DNA of 64,000 nucleotides from positions 178,663,956 through 178,727,955 of the forward strand of contig CP136063.1 in assembly GCA_032622095.1 (NCBI GenBank), read 5' to 3'. The translations under genes and the position numbers were made by a program. The notes below the pieces were generated by a model. It was not told where the DNA came from and did not search any database. It worked only from the letters and a program-made list of their open reading frames with translations. Positions 57,444 to 64,000 of this stretch are shown piece after piece. Every line of letters begins with the position of its first letter. Position 1 is the stretch's first letter. This DNA is from Siphonodentalium dalli. Its lineage: Eukaryota; Mollusca; Scaphopoda; Gadilida; Siphonodentaliidae.

Positions 57444-60328
57444 AGAGAGATAGAGGGGAGGGGAGGACTTATCTTTGCCTATAATGTGCCATCATCATGT
57501 AGCTAACCAACTGACAACACCATCGACTGTATCCTTTCGTAAAACACGACATCTCAACTACGAAAACATTCTAAACAAACAAACATCCTTCAGTCGTTCC
57601 GAGCAAATTTCCGATAAACAAACGAAAAGCATTTCACCAACGGAAGTCATTTTTATTTAATTTATATGCAAGAAAGACGTTGTGTGCTGGTAGTTTTAAA
57701 TGGGTATATACTATATATACACTAAATCCGGCCATTTATGGGACTATCTCCTTTTATACTCAACAGAATATGTATGCAACACAATTTTAACAAATGAATG
57801 AATTTGAGCCATGTATTAGTGCAAACTACACTCATGTCCGCTACGAACCAAGCATACAACATGGTAATTATATCGAAAATGAGTTCATTATAATTACCAT
57901 GTTGTTTCCATAGATCATAAAGCACATGAGTGTATGTTGCACTAATCCCCATGGCTCAAATTCATTCATTTGTTGCATATATTATGTTGAGTATAATAGG
58001 AGATAATCCCATAAATTGCCGGATTTAATGTACGGTACCATTTTAAGCCCCCCCCCCCCTACATACGTTCAACATGTTTATTCTTCGTGAGCCGCAGCAG
58101 TGTTTCAAATCACTTTAATTCTTTCTTTACTAAATCTTCGGCGAGACTTAGTTGTTCCTTTATAGGAAACTGCCAGATTATGGCCAGATAATATATAAGT
58201 TCTTATCATCTGAACATTTCCCACCAATTACGAATATGAATACTTCTGTAGTTCTAGTATATGTTCGTCAGTCTGTCGTCTGCTTATATTTCTGAACATC
58301 CCTCCAGATGAATAAATAGACCATTCCAATGTATATGTTTTTAACTGAATGGGTGAGTCAATGTATTAATGGGAGGGTTATTCTTTGCAGGTGGAAGGGA
58401 TTGATAACTTGAAGACAATTCTCGAGCGGGAAACTAACGAATCGAGTGAACGCATCTGCGACTTCAGTTGTGTATTGGTTGAGGTAAGTGACCATGTTTA
58501 TAACATCATTGCTTTGTTGAAATTTACCCATATAGTTAAAACATTGAAACGCAGGTAAACATGGCCATTTTATTCGGCCCCCGTCACTGGCAAAAATCTC
58601 GAAATTGCCACATACTATCTCGAAATTTCGAAATAGTACGTCGAAATTTCGAGATATATAGTATGTGGAAATTTCGAGATAGTTTGCAGAAATTTCGAGA
58701 TGTTATCTCGAAATTTCGAGATAAATATTTTTTGTATGTCCTGCATCAGCCACCGTATATATGCAAGACATTCGGAAGTTGCTTGGATACATATCTCGCA
58801 AAAAGAAAATATCAGAGGAACAAATATGGTGTCATACCATGCGCTCATCACATTGGTATAGTGTATATATTATGCAGTTAATTATGGTAATTTGCTTAAA
58901 TTGACCAATGCATGTATTGTACAACACAATAGATATGAGACACCCTGGTGCCATTATTTGGCAGCACGTCTGATGTCATCTCGATGAAGCATTACAGGAT
59001 CACGCCGGGTCAAACTGAACGCCTCGTGATCATTAGACACCAAAGACATATTGACTGGTGATGATACAAGATAACAATCAATCGGACAACAGTCTAGAGA
59101 AGAAATAAAACGCTGATGTCTGTACCTTTCGGTGGAGAGCATTAGTAATCATTCATAATGAATCTACTGAGTCATGGTATACGATTCCTGGGCACCAACC
59201 TGAGCACAGGGGCGTGAGTCATTGCCTGAATCATACCGTCCGAGGGACGGGATAGTCACACCACCTTCATCGATCATTATAATCATCGCAGGCTATAGAT
59301 CTTAAATCCGAATCATGTACTGCACATGTGTACGCCACGCTACACTCTGCGATGAAGTATTAATCACCGAATCACCGAATGTTATATAGTCTACTATTGA
59401 ATCCAATAGTGTGTATAGGATGGAGTAAACTACTAAGTACTCCCGCTGTACGTCGATCAGTGTATGTGTACTGCATGAAGTATCATACTCCGCTCGTCAA
59501 GGACAGCTCTGAATGCTCGTATATACTCCCGCGCTTTATCGATAAAACGGATTTCCTGTTATCGTGTGCAAGTTTCTTATTAAACGAATGGGTGCGCCTG
59601 TTGTGTTTCGTGCACAGTGTACCCACTGGCTATACAGCAGTATACAGTCTCAATAGAAATTACAATAGTAGCCAAACCCCCTCCATTGGACCAGACAAAT
59701 TTCCAAACGGATTACATGCACATGGCAAGTTCCCATCAACACACATACAACACAGGGGTTAGTTTTGTATGTACATGAGTGGAGGCACTTCTCAATTGTC
59801 TGCATTGGGCATAAATGTGGACATTTCCATTTATTGTTCACTGGGTTAGATGTTTTTTACTGGTACCTCCTGTATTTTGTTGAAAAGTCCAACTAATATA
59901 TATATATAGTGTAAAAGTTGTCGTATACTAGACCGTTTAGACCGTGAGGAATATTTTAATATTCGGAATATTTTAATATTCAGTCAATTATATACTGAAA
60001 ACTTTTTCAGCTGGAACAAAATTTAACATATGGGGGTGTTAAGCTGAATTTGTTCAGTGTTTGTGATTTTTAGGTGTACGTTGGACAATTATAACACAAA
60101 GATGGAGTCGCTCAAACTTAGTTGGGGTTTGGTCTGGTTCAATGGGTTCAAGGAGTGTATATAACTCTTGCTTAGAATATATATATAATTTTTTCAAAAC
60201 AAATCATTTTTATTTTTCAGTATCCAAATGGAGAACTCGCAAAGTTCGAAGAGGAGATTGGGGAGTATTACAACTACGTCATCAATAGCGATGTATACCC
60301 AAGGCCGGTTATTCAGTTACCCGGATGA
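49382..60328 (+). CDS. gadd45: GADD45 stress-response protein, complete gene (5 coding exons, 158 residues)
   Basis: GADD45 proteins are small nuclear/cytoplasmic adaptors of the L7Ae/S12e fold. In vertebrates they bind MTK1/MEKK4, PCNA, p21 and CDK1, and link stress to p38/JNK signalling, growth arrest and DNA repair. The joined exons 49382-49428, 55270-55374, 56279-56402, 58391-58483 and 60221-60328 total 477 nt, 158 residues against 159-165 in vertebrates, with all splice sites GT-AG and all phases (2,2,0,0) consistent. Recognisable blocks are MTLPELMEKFLGETK (start), LKEALAKAVQESRITCGIRE and CTKLLESNPDKVMFC (vertebrate: AL..[25 protein letters not shown]), HILHTLIEAYCWENEI (the dimerisation helix, vertebrate IHFTLIQAFCCENDI), CDFSCVLVEYPN and PRPVIQLPG (vertebrate VPVINLPER). 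The acidic DEDDD loop of vertebrates is absent (VPDMSASSDV instead). The ATG has A at -3. Confidence 0.95.
49429..55269 (+). other. gadd45: GADD45 intron 1 (5,841 bp)
   Basis: No second gene is supported. It contains a fragment of the 'GAATGAGGTCCCC' foldback MITE (52053-52200), short TA runs near 53523 and several open frames without homology, the longest a 112-codon minus-strand frame at 53246-52908. Confidence 0.8.
52053..52200. mobile_element. Foldback MITE, 'GAATGAGGTCCCC' family, fragment in intron 1
   Basis: AAAGCCTGACATAGTGTCTG, TTTGCAGAATGAGG and GATGAATTTAGTGACGATAT match the left part of the family. The right arm is shortened (CACCAAATTCACGGCCTCAT). Confidence 0.7.
55270..55374 (+). 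CDS. gadd45: GADD45 exon 2 (residues 16-51)
   Basis: Acceptor TTTCCATTTTCAG, donor TC|GTAAGT, phases 2 and 2. Encodes KPMNIDLSLKEALAKAV then QESRITCGIRECTKLLE, the first helix and strand of the fold. Confidence 0.94.
56279..56402 (+). CDS. gadd45: GADD45 exon 3 (residues 51-92)
   Basis: Acceptor TTTGTCCTTCCAG, donor AAG|GTGAGT, phase 2 in and 0 out. Encodes NPDKVMFCAVPDMSASSD then VTFHILHTLIEAYCWENEIV, including the dimer helix. Confidence 0.95.
56435..56604. mobile_element. TA-type palindromic MITE, 170 bp, in GADD45 intron 3
   Basis: The element is nearly one perfect palindrome: TACAGTAATGCC(C/T)TAAGTAATCGA ends, CCTTAACCACA(T/G)CAGAATTA, and a central GGAAATATGGCTTGTTGCC loop. TA flanks both sides (56433-56434, 56605-56606), as in Tc1/mariner MITEs. 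It starts only 33 bp after exon 3. A half copy is at 3826-3931. Confidence 0.92.
56778..57393 (-). mobile_element. Helitron-like (HINE/pearl-type) element in GADD45 intron 3
   Basis: On the minus strand it begins TCTATTATATATTTTGGAAG, has (GT)n and GTCTGTCTGT, a four-unit ~130-bp core, and ends CCCGGACGAAGTCGGGTCACC...CTAGT. The core holds TGACCTTGA at 56809, 56936, 57076 and 57207, and TCAAGGTCA at 56835, 56962, 57097, 57103 and 57228. Confidence 0.86.
57409..57450. repeat. (GA)n microsatellite with one GC interruption
   Basis: GA dinucleotide run next to the Helitron-like element. Confidence 0.95.
57720..58030. mobile_element. Foldback MITE (~310 bp) in GADD45 intron 3, TA flanks
   Basis: CACTAAATCCGGCCATTTAT at the left is mirrored by ATAAATTGCCGGATTTAATG at the right, and the arms pair over ~140 bp (ACTATCTCCTTTTATACTCA, AATGAATGAATTTGAGCCAT, AACATGGTAATTATA). 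TA lies on both sides (57718-57719, 58031-58032). Confidence 0.9.
58190..58345 (+). repeat. Dispersed repeat (family at 6300-6490 and 1100-1220)
   Basis: Shares GAACATTTCCCACCAAT and ACATCCCTCCAGATGAATAA with 6300-6490. Lies just upstream of exon 4. Confidence 0.6.
58391..58483 (+). CDS. gadd45: GADD45 exon 4 (residues 93-123)
   Basis: Acceptor TATTCTTTGCAG, donor GAG|GTAAGT, phases 0 and 0. Encodes VEGIDNLKTILERETNESS then ERICDFSCVLVE; CDFSCVLVE corresponds to vertebrate DLHCVLVTNP. Confidence 0.94.
58595..58725. repeat. Cluster of TCTCGAAATTTCGAGA palindromes in GADD45 intron 4
   Basis: At least five overlapping copies of (A)TCTCGAAATTTCGAGAT with CATACTAT spacers. Related to 38995-39115. 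Confidence 0.9.
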
Positions 60329-60358
60329 GGATATGGAGAAACTTGCTTCTTCAGATAT
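60221..60358 (+). CDS. gadd45: GADD45 exon 5 (residues 124-158, stop at 60326-60328, start of 3'UTR)
   Basis: Acceptor TTTTATTTTTCAG, phase 0. Encodes YPNGELAKFEEEIGEYYN then YVINSDVYPRPVIQLPG and TGA. A perfect donor AT|GTAAGTA at 60359 lies 30 nt after the stop, suggesting a 3'UTR intron. Confidence 0.93.
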
Positions 60359-61481
60359 GTAAGTATATCATATTGACGATTGTGTGGCAGTATGCAATCT
60401 TCGGCTATATATTGTAAATGATAAATATGCATTGGAGGCGCACATAAGACAGTCATGTAACACCACATTTGGAACAATTGATGTTTTGTTGAAAATGTTA
60501 TCAGTTATATAACAAATACCGTTCACGTATAAGCTCAGCATAGCTATTAAGTGAAGTGAAGCTTACGCATCACATGCATGACGTATTCAGGTATTTCCGG
60601 CAATATGCAATGCAGGCGGTGGGCCCTTTGTGACTCACGAATAAATGGAAAATGCCTAAATGTATCATGAATTCTTCACCATGAATCTACTGTGTAGCAA
60701 GGTTTTAAAAAGTATATCGAGGCTAAGATGGGGCAACATTTTCCGGAACTGAAATATATGCTGTGTCGACCAACCTGCCAACCTGCATGGGTCTGGGTTC
60801 GGCACATAGTGAATGTCTGACTTGTTTGTGAATTTATATTATCTCTTATCAACCATCTGAGTCGAGTTGAATTTATTGTTCTGAACATGGAAGTACATGC
60901 TATTTTGGCTATAGCCATAATATTTCGCGGGTTAATTTATTTATTCCACCATGCAGTGTTGCGCATGTCGTTAGTAGTAGGAAAGCACGTGTATCGCCAC
61001 CCCATGTGGCATGTATTTTTCTTTGTCGAAGGCATCCATTTCATATCTATATCATATCACTATGACAACAATTTGTATTGTCCTGCACATTAATTTTTCA
61101 AGTTTCGACACATGTCATGGTTTCTTTTGTGATAGAGCTATAACATGATAATTGCTTCGTTTAACGCAGCAAGGATATATTGGTTAGCTGTACCGTTAGG
61201 ATAAAGCATATCCTGCGACTACTAAACAAGGCAATTGAAACATCCGAATGAACTATAGCTTAACAAAGACTTCAAACAAAGACAGAAAGGCGAGAAGCTA
61301 CGACAAAGCCAACGGCCATCGGGCTGCTTCAGCTTTACTCTAATTAAATCTCAACACAATGTCGTCTCAATTTCTATCGCCAATTGAATAAAGTCGCATG
61401 AATATCGACACACGCCATACAGTACCGTTACTTTATCATCGTAAAGTCGAGTTTAATCGGTATATGATTCTTTTGTTGCAG
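60359..61481 (+). other. gadd45: Probable 3'UTR intron of GADD45 (1,123 bp)
   Basis: Donor GTAAGTA at 60359 and acceptor TTCTTTTGTTGCAG ending at 61481 are both strong. No AATAAA was noticed close behind the stop codon, whereas one follows the acceptor by 280 nt. Inferred, not proven. Confidence 0.6.
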
Positions 61482-61785
61482 GTCCATGCCATTTGGACGT
61501 AAAGTTTGCCATCTGCTGCAATCTCAGTGATTCTCATTGGTCGAGAAACCAGATGCCCGGATGTCGTCGAACGACATGGGGTGACGACCCATAACTGTAA
61601 GCCGTCGCGGAGATTCCTTTGTGAGATGCAGACGACATCTCTTTATAGTAACGCCATCTGTCGGAAAGCAGGTGTATTGCTACAACAGATGTAGACGGGA
61701 CAGAGGAAAAGAACAGGTGATAACCTGTTGAGATATCGTTGGTTTTTGACGTGTCATCACAATAAATCATGAAAATTAATATTCC
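61482..61785 (+). other. gadd45: Probable GADD45 3'UTR terminal exon
   Basis: Runs from the acceptor to about 20 nt past AATAAA (61761-61766). A T/G-rich stretch (TTCCGTTTTGTGTATTTCTT) follows, as expected downstream of a cleavage site. Confidence 0.55.
61761..61766 (+). promoter_or_regulatory. gadd45: Polyadenylation signal AATAAA
   Basis: Canonical hexamer followed at about 25 nt by T/G-rich sequence. Confidence 0.6.
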
Positions 61786-62134
61786 GTTTTGTGTATTTCT
61801 TCTGTTTGCACAGTGGTTGGGAATATGGGTCAATGGCCACGTGTTGCACGTGTCATATTTGTGCATGCGCGGACTTCAACTTGAAGTACTTCAGATTATC
61901 TTCTTTCATCATGGAAGGCAAAGTATTGGTCTACATGTATACTATTTGAGAGTGTCACTGCCACCCACCCGCCTCATTTGGTATGCGGGATTCAGGCCAG
62001 TTCCATGTGGTAAGCGGGATCCACACACCCTAATTTAATCGGTACTCGGGGATTCATATGGCCAATTTAATTGGTATTCCGGATTCAACAATAAGGCTAG
62101 TACGTATGGGTGGCCTTTTCACATTAGCTATAAA

Positions 62135-62250
62135 TATTGCATTACGCTTAAGGGTAATAGAATTATGACTCTATTTATTTATTTACTCTTAAGCGCAATC
62201 CATTTAATCATTCTCATACGTAATCCATTTAATCATTCTCATAGAAAGAG
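62135..62250. repeat. Short inverted and direct repeats
   Basis: ATTACGCTTAAGGGTAA is mirrored by TTACTCTTAAGCGCAAT (62182-62199), and AATCCATTTAATCATTCTC occurs twice in a row (62197-62241). Confidence 0.75.
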
Positions 62251-62689
62251 TAATTGCGCTTAATTATATACACTCTCATAGAGCTCCCCTCAAGCTTAAA
62301 TGGATGCAACCGCATTATAATTCCAGTAACCTGCATCAGATTATATCATTATACCTGAGGTGAGATAGCTGAAGAACCCAGTTACGCCTAAAGGCATGGT
62401 TGGTCTTCGCGGTGGATATTGCTGTTAAAGTAGTCACATCAGCTAAAACCGCACCATAAACAGAAAAGAGTATTAAAATACAACACTTTGTTCTGATACA
62501 AATCATCATAATAATAATGTATAGCATTTGTAAAGCGCCTTTCCCATGAGGCCCAAATAGTCCAGGAGATATTGGTCGACCTCTGCACCCCCCCCCCAGG
62601 ACTCAACTTCACCCCACTAATTTTCTTCCTTAAGGTCTCCTCTAATTTTTTTCACTTGTTAACAAGAAAAAAAAGTGGCCGCAGAGACT

Positions 62690-63700
62690 CCAGACAAGAT
62701 GGCGTCCATCATGGCGGCCATTTAAAAAAAATGCACCAGGTCTCTTTGATTGTCGTTATAGTAAAGATGATATCACATGCGGTCTTCTTTTCCGCTCGAT
62801 TCGTTATGCTAATATACAACCCTTACAAATTAGCCAAAAATCCGACACCAGAATCCAATATGGCGGCCAAGATGGCCGCCGAAATGTGAAAATATGCTAT
62901 TTTTCTTACATGTTACCACCTTTCGTTTGTCTCGGTGGGAAATTGTTGGCATCTTTGCGTCATGTTATACGTTTATCGTATAGAGGAGTCAAAGCCGAAT
63001 CTACGTTAATAACGCGATGTAATGTTTCGAATCAATGAATGTTATTGCTATTATAACAACACCCATGCATATATATGTGCAGGAGATACTCGAGCTAGGA
63101 TACCTCTTATACCTGAGTTGATGAATATTTACCCAAATCCAAGATGGCGGCCAAAATGGCCACCAGAAATAAAAAAAATCGACGAAAATCGCCGATTTTA
63201 ACATCAGTGAGCAATATTGTCATGAACTCCACACCTGCTTACTATTGTGAGTTGTGAACACTTAGGCGAAGAACTTTCCTTATACCATATCCAAATAAAA
63301 GTCCCCCAAATCCAAAATGGCGCCCACAATGGCGGACAGATTTTGAAAAATCACCGAAATTCCCTCATATTCACATCATTGGGCATTATTGTTGAGACAA
63401 CTCCATCCATGCTTACAGTTGAGTTGGAAATACTGAGGTGAAGTAATTACCTTACATCTCATGCAAGAAATTGTTTTCCAAATCGAAGATGGCGGTCAAA
63501 ATGGCGACCAAAATTTGAAAACACGCCTACATTCCTTTACTTTCTTAGTATTGGCGTTATTCTTTCGCGATTTCTACCCACCATTACATGTTGATATGTA
63601 TGAATTATTCATTAAGGTTTGGAAAGTGATACTCACAGTCACTGTGGTGGCCAAACTGGCGGCCAGAAATTGAAAAGAAGCCGATATTATCACATACTAA
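62690..63700 (+). repeat. 'AAGATGGCGGCC' tandem array, ~168-bp period
   Basis: Cores CAAGATGGCGTCCATCATGG (62695), CCAATATGGCGGCCAAGATG (62858), CCAAGATGGCGGCCAAAATG (63140), CCAAAATGGCGCCCACAATG (63313), CGAAGATGGCGGTCAAAATG (63484) and TGGTGGCCAAACTGGCGGCC (63642) recur. Each is followed by (G)AAA(T)TTGAAAA..CCGA and ATCA..GG(C/T)ATT. Spacing among the last four is about 160-173 bp. Confidence 0.85.
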
Positions 63701-64000
63701 TTTCAACTTTTTGTCATAATATCGATTTGTATGGACGAAACGGTACATAATATAAGCCATCTATTAGTTCCAACGTAAGTTGTGGCCTTTTGGAAGGATG
63801 AAAACCCACAATCGCGATGTGGCATTTCAAAATCCATTCTCCACTAAGGGCTCATACTGGCCGTAACCGTATATAGATGCGCCGAATAGTCATATTATAA
63901 TTTCCAAAAATAAAAACAACAGTACCTGAGCTTATTCTGAATTGCCACAATCAGCATTATCTAGACCCGTTTCCGTCTCTTCGTCAGATTAATCTATCTC

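Noticed and set aside
59379-59762. 127-codon plus-strand frame in GADD45 intron 4
   Set aside because: Lies wholly inside an intron defined by good splice sites; no homology recognised.

Overview
This window is animal nuclear DNA: AT-rich, mostly non-coding, with split genes using GT-AG introns, LINE relics, cut-and-paste transposon relics, satellites and long microsatellites. Two host genes are recognisable. The repeats include Helitron-like (HINE/'pearl'-type) elements with a (GTCT)n microsatellite and a core tandem repeat, a class described from bivalves. Together these suggest a marine lophotrochozoan, most likely a mollusc; the species cannot be fixed from the sequence alone.

Genes. On the minus strand at the left edge are two consecutive exons of MOCS3/UBA4 (2363-2271, then 1394-1274), the E1-like enzyme that activates URM1 and MOCS2A. 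The rest of that gene lies off the left edge, and its upstream exons were not found. On the plus strand a complete GADD45 gene runs from about 49297 to 61785. It has five coding exons (49382-49428, 55270-55374, 56279-56402, 58391-58483, 60221-60328) encoding 158 residues, a probable extra intron in the 3'UTR, and a polyadenylation signal at 61761. No other host gene can be supported.

Layout. 1-2100: a 21-bp minisatellite, MOCS3 exons and 'AAGATGGC' repeats. 2400-5300: palindromic MITEs. 6759-8240: a hAT-type element holding a second transposon, each with a perfect 8-bp target duplication. 9802-10889: another hAT-type element. 12100-16350: two 5S-rRNA-derived units in direct orientation, split by a hAT element that contains a second copy of itself, which in turn contains a TTAA-type MITE with a twin palindrome. 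17325-20060: a satellite with an alternating two-unit higher-order repeat, interrupted by a LINE. 21222-24400: Helitron-like elements, three of them fused head to tail. 27-36 kb: TTAA, foldback and LINE fragments. 36-48 kb: G/C-tract repeats, (CT)87, another Helitron-like element and a decayed CR1-like LINE. 49-62 kb: GADD45, whose introns 3 and 4 are full of foldback and Helitron-like insertions. 62.6-63.7 kb: a tandem ~168-bp repeat.

I see no new multi-gene system. The observations most worth checking are the GADD45 gene structure (3'UTR intron 30 nt after the stop, no acidic loop), a transposon in its intron 3 that brings nine TCAAGGTCA nuclear-receptor half-sites, the 5S-derived pair, and the stack of nested transposons whose target duplications give an insertion order.
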